Source: Prado023 sp049688595
GTDB lineage: Bacteria; Actinomycetota; Actinomycetes; S36-B12; CAIYMF01
DNA length: 12,018 nt
Assembly (NCBI GenBank): GCA_049688595.1
Contig: JBAVLA010000219.1
Coordinates: 1 to 12,018 of the forward strand
Reading direction: 5' to 3'
Below the pieces are notes generated by a model. That model did no database searches and had not been told where the DNA came from. It worked only from the letters and a program-made list of their open reading frames with translations. Below are positions 7,121-12,018 of the stretch, piece by piece (position 1 is the stretch's first letter; each line of letters begins with the position of its first letter). The position numbers and the translations under genes are program-made.

Positions 7121-7152
7121 CGGGCAGGAACGCCGACAGGCGTCACGCGGCC
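7111..7152. terminator. Hairpin spanning both stop codons of convergent genes (candidate bidirectional terminator)
   Basis: CGCGTGACG (7114-7122) is perfectly complementary to CGTCACGCG (7141-7149). Two more pairs form after one mismatch (7111-7112 with 7151-7152), and the loop is 18 nt. The left arm contains the accA TGA (7118-7120) and the right arm contains the stop of the amidotransferase (7143-7145, read on the minus strand). A competing inner stem, ACGCC-GACA-GGCGT (7130-7143), is also possible. There is no T-run on either side, as is common in actinobacterial terminators. Confidence 0.55.
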
Positions 7153-7973
7153 CGCGGCTTGAAGGGCGCCAGTACGTGGTCGCCCGCCTGGATGATGCCG
7201 TACGTCGACTCGGGGACCTCGTTCCAGGCCCCTTCCAGGCTCCCGAACGGCTCGGACACCACCAGCCGGGTGTCCTCTGCCGTGCTGTGGAGCATGGGGT
7301 TGTCGGGGTACTGCTCACGCATCGTGGCGACGTCCGTGCTGTAGAAGAGGGTCCGCGACCTCCCCTCGCTCGAGTAGCGGAAGACCCAGACCTTCGCGCC
7401 GTCAGTCGTGGCCACGGTCATCTGGATCGGGTACATGACACCGTTGCGGCGACCCGTCTCCTCGATGAACCAGACCGCTCGCTCCACCGCTGCCACTGGA
7501 TCGTCGCGCAGGCCCATGCTCAGCGCCAGGTAGAAGAAGTACTCCGAATCGGTCGAGCCCTCGATCTCGGCGAACAGGGATGGATCGATGGCCATCGCGA
7601 TCTCGCGCTTGACGTTGGCGAAGTCCCGGATGAGTCCGTTGTGCATCCAGAGCCAGTGCTCGAACCGGAACGGATGGCAGTTGGACTGCTGGACGGCCCC
7701 CCCGGTCGAGGCCCGGACGTGGGCGAAGACCAGGGGCGAGACCAGGTGCTGGGCGATCTCCTTGAGGTTGCGGTCGTTCCAGGCCGGATCCGTGCTGTGG
7801 AAGACGCCCGGGAGGCTCCTGTCCCCATACCACCCGATCCCGAATCCATCCCCGTTCGTGGTGGTCGCCCCCATCTTCGAATGCAGGCTCTGGTCGATCA
7901 GCGAGTGCGTCGGCTTGAGCAGCAGGTCGTCCAGCCGGACGGGTGATCCCCGGTAGGCCAGCCAGCGGCACAT
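7143..7973 (-). CDS. Class II glutamine amidotransferase (YafJ-like)
   Basis: Class II amidotransferases use an N-terminal Cys to release ammonia from glutamine or to cleave gamma-glutamyl amides. The 276-aa product starts MCRWLAYRG, with Cys2 placed as nucleophile after Met removal. It also has NGDGFGIGWYGD (about residues 40-51), FAHVRAST, the NCHPF segment and WMHNGLI, which form the glutamine pocket and oxyanion hole of the Ntn fold. Near the C-terminus, RLVVSEPF resembles the closing strands of the family. No synthase domain is attached, so it is a stand-alone amidotransferase of the YafJ type with unknown acceptor. EgtC of ergothioneine synthesis is a relative, but its characteristic N-terminal sequence is not matched and no other egt gene is nearby. 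A GGAGGG sequence lies 3 nt before the ATG. It converges on accA with a 22-bp gap. Confidence 0.88.
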   Translation of the reverse strand: MCRWLAYRGSPVRLDDLLLKPTHSLIDQSLHSKMGATTTNGDGFGIGWYGDRSLPGVFHSTDPAWNDRNLKEIAQHLVSPLVFAHVRASTGGAVQQSNCHPFRFEHWLWMHNGLIRDFANVKREIAMAIDPSLFAEIEGSTDSEYFFYLALSMGLRDDPVAAVERAVWFIEETGRRNGVMYPIQMTVATTDGAKVWVFRYSSEGRSRTLFYSTDVATMREQYPDNPMLHSTAEDTRLVVSEPFGSLEGAWNEVPESTYGIIQAGDHVLAPFKPRAA

Positions 7974-8159
7974 GTGCCCTCCATCCCTGCAGCGCGGAGC
8001 CTCGGCGAGCGGGTCGCACGCCGACCCGCGCGAGTACCGACACTGTACGAGCCGACGTGCCGCGGCGCACAATACTTGCCGCCCAGCTGCCTGCCCCAGC
8101 GAGGAGAGGGCCGGTCGGGCACGCTCGACCGGCGCGCCGCGCCCAGGATGGGGCACCCT

Positions 8160-8951
8160 GTGATCGTGGAGCGAACACTTGCCATCGACTGCGGCGGAAG
8201 CGGACTGAAGGGCTCAGTGCTGGACGGCGATGGAGCCATGGTCGCCGACCCCGTACGCATCCCGACGCCATACCCCCTGGCGCCCGATCGGTTCGTCTGC
8301 GTGCTGGGCGAGCTCGCGGCGAGCCTGCCGCATGCGGATCGCGCGACGGTAGGCATGCCCGGGATGATCCGCCACGGCCGGGTCATCGCCACCCCCCACT
8401 ACGTCACGACGGCCGGCCCCTTCTCCGCCGTCGATCCGGAGCTGGCCCGCGCGTGGGACCACTTCGATGCCCAGACCGCGCTTGCCCGGAGCTTCGGGAT
8501 CCCAACCCGCGTGGTCAACGACGCCGAGGTGCATGCCGCTGCGGTCGTCTCCGGCCAGGGCCTCGAGGTGACGTTCACCCTGGGCACGGGCCTGGGCTGC
8601 GCGGTGTTCGACGATGGTGAGCTCCTGCCGAAGATCGAGCTCTCGCGGGCTCCAGTGCGCAAGGGAGTCATCTACGACGAGTGGCTCGGCGACCACCAGC
8701 GGCGCAGGCTGGGCCCCAAGAAGTGGTCCCAGCGCGTGCAGGCGGCGGTGGACGGCCTGCGTCCGATGTTCCTGTGGGATCGGCTCTACGTCGGCGGGGG
8801 CAACGCCATCCGGCTGACCGTGGACCTCGGGCCGGACGTCACGATCGTCCCGAACGAGGCCGGGATCTCCGGCGGGATCCGGCTGTGGGAGCTGGGCCAC
8901 GGCACGGTCAGCCACCCGGACGATGAACCCCGGGAGCGCCCCGGCCAGTGA
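8160..8951 (+). CDS. ROK-family sugar kinase, polyphosphate-glucokinase-like
   Basis: The 263-aa product resembles actinobacterial polyphosphate/ATP glucokinases of the ROK/actin-like ATPase fold, which phosphorylate glucose. The phosphate-1 loop is LAIDCGGSGLKGSVLD (residues 7-22). VVNDAEVHA carries the expected catalytic Asp121. LGTGLGCAVF (141-150) is the phosphate-2 loop, and PKKWSQRV resembles the PPGK signature near YPKW. YVGGGNA and AGISGGIRLW form the adenosine segment. The ROK sugar-binding GHLE-type segment is replaced by LSRAPVRKG, and the zinc-binding Cys motif of classical ROK proteins is absent (it is also absent in PPGK). Substrate therefore remains open. The start is uncertain: GTG 8160 is chosen because a GGATGG sequence (8146-8151) lies 8 nt upstream. 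GTG 8166 (with CACCCT 6 nt before it) and ATG 8148 are alternatives. It is divergent from the amidotransferase gene. Confidence 0.78.
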   Translation: MIVERTLAIDCGGSGLKGSVLDGDGAMVADPVRIPTPYPLAPDRFVCVLGELAASLPHADRATVGMPGMIRHGRVIATPHYVTTAGPFSAVDPELARAWDHFDAQTALARSFGIPTRVVNDAEVHAAAVVSGQGLEVTFTLGTGLGCAVFDDGELLPKIELSRAPVRKGVIYDEWLGDHQRRRLGPKKWSQRVQAAVDGLRPMFLWDRLYVGGGNAIRLTVDLGPDVTIVPNEAGISGGIRLWELGHGTVSHPDDEPRERPGQ

Positions 8952-8980
8952 GCGCCTGCCCTCGATGGGCCAACCCCCAG

Positions 8981-9568
8981 CTACCTGTTGCGCTGGATGA
9001 AGGACAGGATCTGGTCGGACTCGGCTCCGGTCAAGCCAACCATCTCGTCCGGAGCGACGACGAGCATCGGAACTGGCGGGTCGCCGTAGGTGGACTCGCC
9101 GCGTCGGTCGGCGCCGAAGTCGTCGACCCAGACGATCGGGTGACCGGCGAAGGCGTGCTGCAGCCCCGCCACCTTCCAGTCGGCGGTCCGGACCGGCCAC
9201 GGCTCGGCCAGGACCTTGGAGATCTCCAGGACGGGCAGCTCCGGGATGTCGCACAGGTGCGCATTCACCAGGACCGCCCGTTCCCAGGTCGTGGCCCAGA
9301 CGACCACGGCGCCGGCCGCCTGCCACGCCCGGACCATGCGCCCGTGATCGCGGCTGACGACTACGCCGAGCCGGAAGGGCCCGCCGCGGTGGGGCAGCGG
9401 CCGGATGTACGGGTGGTCGGGCCAGTTCGCCTGGTCCAGCTCGACCACGTGAACCTCGAAACCCGGCGGGATGTCGTCCCGGGCGAATATGTTGAGAACG
9501 CCGTCGAAGTCCAGGCCGACGACCGGCACTCCCGGCTCGACGGGTATCCCGAGCGCCCTGGTGTCCAT
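8981..9568 (-). CDS. HAD-superfamily protein (Swiss-army-knife RNA-repair-type HAD domain)
   Basis: The 195-aa product is a single HAD-like domain. Motif I is VVGLDFDGVLN, with Asp20 as expected nucleophile and Asp22 as acid/base. Motif II lies in VVWATTWE (89-96, Thr93/Thr94). A Lys at 132 could serve motif III, and VWVDDF (147-151, Asp149/Asp150) is motif IV for Mg2+. The DxDGVLN, WATxWE and WxDD pattern matches the HAD_SAK family of stand-alone HAD domains related to those in RNA-repair Swiss-army-knife proteins. Biochemical function is not established for most of these. No ligase or kinase partner is present. ATG 9568 is selected because AGGGAGG (9580-9574) lies 5 nt before it; an earlier in-frame start at 9622 would overlap the promoter. 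It converges on the ROK kinase with a 29-bp gap. Confidence 0.78.
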   Translation of the reverse strand: MDTRALGIPVEPGVPVVGLDFDGVLNIFARDDIPPGFEVHVVELDQANWPDHPYIRPLPHRGGPFRLGVVVSRDHGRMVRAWQAAGAVVVWATTWERAVLVNAHLCDIPELPVLEISKVLAEPWPVRTADWKVAGLQHAFAGHPIVWVDDFGADRRGESTYGDPPVPMLVVAPDEMVGLTGAESDQILSFIQRNR

Positions 9569-9586
9569 CGCAGCCTCCCTGTGCCA

Positions 9587-9615
9587 ATCCTGCCCGACCG
9601 TCGGCCACCGTCCAA
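9587..9615 (-). promoter_or_regulatory. Promoter of the HAD gene (-35 and -10)
   Basis: On the minus strand TTGGAC (9615-9610) and CAGGAT (9592-9587) are separated by exactly 17 bp. The start point would fall about 9580-9582, giving a leader of 12-14 nt that carries the AGGGAGG ribosome site. This is the best -35/-10 pair in the window. Confidence 0.55.
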
Positions 9616-9629
9616 GTGACACAGGTCAC
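9616..9629. promoter_or_regulatory. GTGA-N6-TCAC palindrome next to the HAD promoter -35
   Basis: GTGA (9616-9619), six bases, TCAC (9626-9629); the inner arms also read GTGAC-N4-GTCAC. The centre (9622.5) is about 41 bp upstream of the predicted start point, the classical class II activator position for CRP-family proteins. The core is the same as in the site at 291-306. Confidence 0.45.
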
Positions 9630-9678
9630 GGGTTGGTCCTGTTCGCGGCACGTACCCGTCCAGCGCGCGCTGCACGAC

Positions 9679-10305
9679 TCAGCTGACCCCTTCAGACCGG
9701 GGAACGACAGCTCGAGGGGTGCAGTCGAGGGCAGCCGCCACCCACACGCCCAGCAGCTCAGAGGCCTCCGCGAGGGCCTCCGCCCAGGACACCGCTGCGT
9801 CGTGGCCGGCATCGTCACTGACCGTCTTCGCCAGCCGCACCGGCACGCCAAGCCATCTGGCTGCGGCCGCCACCGCGTAGCCCTCCATGTCCACGAGGTG
9901 AGCGCGGACGGCCAGGGCATCGCGGTCCCGGGGTGAGGCGATGAACCGATCGCCGGTGGCCAGCACCAGGCCTGTTCCGGAGAGCACGAGGTCCGGCGCG
10001 GGATTGGTGCCGATGAGCGACTCGACGGCCCGACCGTCCAGATCGTGCTGGATGACCGTCCCCACCTCGTGGACGACGCCGGCACCCACCTCGCCCGGTC
10101 GGAGGGAGCCCGCGGTGCCGACGTTGAGCAGCAGGCCGGGCCGGTGCTCGACGCACGCCCACGCGGTAGCCGTCGCTGCCCTGACCTTGCCCACTCCGGT
10201 CACCAACGTGGGGACCTGGCGAGCGAACGCCTGCGCCTCCTCCGGCACGGCGACCACGACGAGGGGGCCACCGGCCCGCGGCGCCGGTCCGAGGATCTCG
10301 AACAT
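9679..10305 (-). CDS. Nucleosidase of the MTA/SAH nucleosidase (PNP/UDP phosphorylase) superfamily
   Basis: The 208-aa product is a cytosolic nucleoside hydrolase of the phosphorylase superfamily. It has VVVAVPEEA (17-24, candidate acid Glu), VTGVGKVRAA (35-44), the NVGTAGSL glycine loop (61-68), VIQHDLD (84-90), LATGD and FIAS. LVDMEGYAVAAAA carries the ribose-binding Met140-Glu141, and TVSDDA carries the catalytic Asp164. It matches the short actinobacterial 'nucleosidase' subtype better than full-length MtnN or futalosine hydrolase. Substrate is not predicted (adenine-type nucleoside likely). The start is ATG 10305: TACCCT on the minus strand ends 7 nt before it, a leaderless arrangement. 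The in-frame ATG at 10311 is just one base from the -10 box, so it is unlikely to be on the transcript. It lies 76 bp after the nicotinamidase gene, with its own promoter. Confidence 0.85.
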   Translation of the reverse strand: MFEILGPAPRAGGPLVVVAVPEEAQAFARQVPTLVTGVGKVRAATATAWACVEHRPGLLLNVGTAGSLRPGEVGAGVVHEVGTVIQHDLDGRAVESLIGTNPAPDLVLSGTGLVLATGDRFIASPRDRDALAVRAHLVDMEGYAVAAAARWLGVPVRLAKTVSDDAGHDAAVSWAEALAEASELLGVWVAAALDCTPRAVVPRSEGVS

Positions 10306-10312
10306 GCGCATG

Positions 10313-10318
10313 AGGGTA
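10313..10318 (-). promoter_or_regulatory. -10 box of leaderless nucleosidase promoter
   Basis: TACCCT on the minus strand, then 7 nt, then ATG 10305. A weak -35 (GCTGAG) is 17 bp upstream. Confidence 0.5.
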
Positions 10319-10381
10319 TCCCGGGCAGACGCTCGCTCAGCGCGCGATGCCGCCTGCGTGCAGCCGATCTCCCACCGGGTG

Positions 10382-10981
10382 TCAGCTGATCGGCCGACCA
10401 GCCACGACCGGGGCGCCCACGAGCTCCACGCCGGCAGCCCGCAGCTCCTCGAGGGCGGCACGCGTCGTGGCCTCGGCGACGCCCGCGGTGAGGTCGAGCA
10501 GCGCGCGCGTGGCGAATCCGGCGCGGGTGGCGTCCAGGGCTGTGGCCCGAACGCAGTGGTCGGTCGCGATCCCGCACACGTCCACCCGGTCGACGCCCCG
10601 CGCGCGCAGCCAGTCCGCCAGGCCGACCCGGCCGGACCCGTCGGTCGCCTCCGTTGATCCCTCGAACCCGGAGTACGCAGCGGCGCGGGCCCCCTTGCGG
10701 AACACGGCCTGCACCTTCGCCGTGTCGAGGTTCGGGTGGAAGTCGGCGCCGGACGTGCCGACGACGCAGTGCGCTGGCCACGAATCGACGAAGTCCGGCC
10801 GTTCGGCGAAGTGCGCTCCGGGGTCGACGTGGTTGTCGGCGGTGGCGACCACAGCGTCGTAGCCGCCGGAAGCGACGTGCTCACTGATCGCCGAAGCGAC
10901 CGCCGCGCCGCCGGCAACCGCGAGGCTGCCACCCTCGCAGAAGTCGTTCTGGACGTCCACGATGATCAGGGCACGGGTCAT
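10382..10981 (-). CDS. pncA: Nicotinamidase / isochorismatase-family hydrolase (PncA-like)
   Basis: Nicotinamidase deamidates nicotinamide to nicotinic acid for NAD salvage. The 199-aa product has the full catalytic triad Asp9 (IIVDVQNDF), Lys96 (VFRKGA) and Cys143 (GIATDHCVRATALDA). It also has the metal site Asp49, His51 and His57 in ATADNHVDPGAHF. The FCEGGSLAV segment after the nucleophile strand is typical of nicotinamidases, as opposed to isochorismatases. Length is close to the bacterial average (about 190-210). On the minus strand TACTCT ends 6 nt before the ATG, so the mRNA is probably leaderless. The nucleosidase gene follows 76 bp downstream on the same strand. Confidence 0.93.
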   Translation of the reverse strand: MTRALIIVDVQNDFCEGGSLAVAGGAAVASAISEHVASGGYDAVVATADNHVDPGAHFAERPDFVDSWPAHCVVGTSGADFHPNLDTAKVQAVFRKGARAAAYSGFEGSTEATDGSGRVGLADWLRARGVDRVDVCGIATDHCVRATALDATRAGFATRALLDLTAGVAEATTRAALEELRAAGVELVGAPVVAGRPIS

Positions 10982-10987
10982 GCCAGC

Positions 10988-10993
10988 AGAGTA
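10988..10993 (-). promoter_or_regulatory. -10 box of leaderless pncA promoter
   Basis: TACTCT on the minus strand, then GCTGGC, then ATG 10981. No good -35 is visible. Confidence 0.5.
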
Positions 10994-11644
10994 GTGCGCG
11001 TGCGGAGGACCGGCTCGGGCCTACCACATGGGACGGAGGCGGTGTCCGTGATCCATCCAAACCTGCTGGCCGAAAGTGGGATCGCTCCAAGGCTGCTGGC
11101 GTCCGGAGCCCGCATTCTTGGAGCGATCGACGCCGACACGGGGGGCGGGGTGGGATCAGCGGGCACGCCCTGGCTCGCCTGGCCGTGCTCGGGTTCGCGC
11201 CCTCGGGCCACCTGCCGATTGGCCCGCTGGCCGCCTACTCCGCCGGCTTGCTGGCCCTGTGGCTGGCCAGCTCGCCTGCTCCGAGGCAACCGTCCGGCGG
11301 CTCGGGGTCGTGAACCCATCCGTTCGTGCGGTCAAGGAGGTCCCGAGCTGGGACGACCCCAGATCCCCGCCCACGCGTACAGTCGCCCCCGTGCTGGTGA
11401 CATGTCCCATCCGAGGCGTTGAGCGTTCGACCGGGGCTGGCGCTGGCGGTCCACGGAGGCCTCGGGGATCCGGCTCACTCGGTGATCGCGCTGAACGCGC
11501 GGGCCTGCGCCGCGCCCCCACCTGGCCGGTGCCGCTGGGCGGGTCAGCCAGTGGACGTGACTGCCTTCGAGGTTGCGGGCGGACACCGACCGATGAACCC
11601 TTCCCCATCATGGCCGTCTTCCGCGCGCGATGACCTGCTGCGGG
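10994..11644. other. Gene-poor gap of about 650 bp between the TetR gene and pncA
   Basis: No open frame here combines a good start, a G/C-rich third codon position and a recognisable family. Short stretches look coding by third-position composition in changing frames: 11161-11312 (+), a hydrophobic ~49-codon run ending TGA; and 11401-11517 (+), about 38 codons. The frame 11048-11160 (+), with GTG 11048 after GGAGG, is less clear. A perfect 12-bp inverted repeat lies at 11080-11128. It could hold a decayed gene, a structured leader or terminator for the minus-strand genes, or nothing functional. Confidence 0.5.
11080..11128. repeat. Perfect 12-bp inverted repeat with 25-nt loop
   Basis: GATCGCTCCAAG (11080-11091) and CTTGGAGCGATC (11117-11128) are exact reverse complements. 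The loop contains a smaller GGC...GCC stem around TCCGGA. No T-tract follows on either strand. It lies between the 3' end of the TetR gene and the pncA promoter, so it may be a terminator without a U-tail or a structured element. Confidence 0.7.
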
Positions 11645-12018
11645 TCAGGTGCCGCGGTGACCCGCGAGCCCGGTGCGGATCAGCGCGAGCGTTTCGCGCG
11701 TGACCTTCGTGCGCGGCGTGCCTGAGTTGATGGCCGCCGCGGCGGACCGGACGACGCCGTAGATGAGCGTTGCCGTGATCTGCGGCTCCCGGGCGCCGAG
11801 GTCGGCCAGGGCGCCCACCAGCGGGGCCAGCTGATCCTGGTGCAGCTCGGCCAACCGCGCCCGGCACTCCTGTGGCAGGTCGGCCCAGCCGAGGGCGGCC
11901 AGGGCCCGGTGGTTGTCGTCGGTGGCCGCACGCAGGGAAGCCTTGACGAAGGCCTCGACCTTCTCGGCCGGGTCGCCGGCCCGCGCCACCACTGCGGCCA
12001 GGTGCGCGGTGGCCCGCG
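11645..12018 (-). CDS. TetR-family transcriptional regulator, C-terminal part (partial)
   Basis: The frame is open from the window edge at 12018 to a TGA at 11645. Its 123 residues are helical and Ala/Leu-rich, resembling the ligand-binding C-terminal domain of TetR regulators: a helix near DPAEKVEAFVKASLRAATDD, a mid segment with LAELHQDQLAPLVGALADLG, and a closing helix with LIYGVVRSAAAAINSG and LALIRTGLAG. The N-terminal helix-turn-helix, which would confirm the family, lies beyond the window. Ligand and targets cannot be told. It is followed at its 3' end by the 660-bp gap. Confidence 0.65.
   Translation of the reverse strand, partial: RATAHLAAVVARAGDPAEKVEAFVKASLRAATDDNHRALAALGWADLPQECRARLAELHQDQLAPLVGALADLGAREPQITATLIYGVVRSAAAAINSGTPRTKVTRETLALIRTGLAGHRGT

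Noticed and set aside
7143..7973. EgtC of ergothioneine biosynthesis
   Set aside because: The class II fold is shared, but the N-terminal sequence differs from EgtC and no egtA, B, D or E gene is adjacent.
8952..8980. Small GCCC/GGGC hairpin between the ROK kinase and HAD genes
   Set aside because: A four-base stem is too weak to call a terminator.
8948..9619. Plus-strand frame of 223 codons opposite the HAD gene
   Set aside because: The minus strand carries clear HAD motifs and a promoter with a ribosome site. The plus frame has no recognisable family.
10306..10932. Upstream extension of the nucleosidase frame through pncA to 10932
   Set aside because: The extension is out of frame with pncA and composed of Arg/Ser/Pro-rich sequence. 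The nucleosidase similarity starts near residue 10 of the product beginning at 10305.
1..12018. CRISPR arrays, tRNA or rRNA genes, insertion sequences, phage or toxin-antitoxin modules
   Set aside because: I saw no regularly spaced repeats, tRNA-like cloverleaf, transposase motifs or phage-type genes. The gene content is typical actinobacterial core.

Overview
The window looks like chromosomal DNA of a high-GC actinomycete (Actinomycetota). The composition is strongly G+C-rich with G/C-ending codons and frequent GTG starts. Several genes appear leaderless, with a TANNNT -10 box 6-7 nt before the start codon. The gene order birA <-> accD/pccB - accE - ... - maf - accA is the classic actinobacterial acyl-CoA carboxylase locus. 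I cannot name the genus.

Layout. Positions 1-305 (-): start of birA, biotin-protein ligase, cut by the window edge. Positions 359-5273 (+): carboxyltransferase beta subunit, epsilon subunit, a large GT4-type glycosyltransferase with a long C-terminal extension, and a Maf nucleotide pyrophosphatase. Positions 5354-7120 (+): biotin carboxylase/BCCP alpha subunit with its own promoter. Positions 7143-7973 (-): class II glutamine amidotransferase, convergent with accA. Positions 8160-8951 (+): divergent ROK/polyphosphate-glucokinase-like sugar kinase. Positions 8981-9568 (-): HAD-like phosphatase-type protein. Positions 9679-10305 (-): nucleosidase. Positions 10382-10981 (-): nicotinamidase/isochorismatase-type hydrolase. 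Positions 10982-11644: about 660 bp with no convincing intact gene, containing a perfect 12-bp inverted repeat and possible gene debris. Positions 11645-12018 (-): C-terminal part of a TetR-family regulator cut by the window end.

How the genes work together. BirA attaches biotin to the BCCP lysine of AccA (Lys552). AccA carboxylates the biotin and the AccD/PccB-type hexamer transfers the carboxyl group to an acyl-CoA, with the epsilon peptide stabilising the complex. This supplies malonyl- or methylmalonyl-CoA for lipid synthesis. The right half holds small house-cleaning or salvage enzymes (nucleosidase, nicotinamidase, HAD protein), each with its own promoter.

The window is mostly ordinary core genome and I find no convincing new multi-gene system. 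The points most worth a second look are: a symmetric -10 element shared by birA and accB; two GTGA-N6-TCAC (CRP/GlxR-like) sites, the only two I found and both at promoters; a Val at the acyl-CoA specificity position of the carboxyltransferase; a glycosyltransferase lodged in the carboxylase locus that lacks the second Glu of the EX7E motif; a hairpin covering both stop codons of convergent genes; and the structured gene-poor gap near 11.1 kb.
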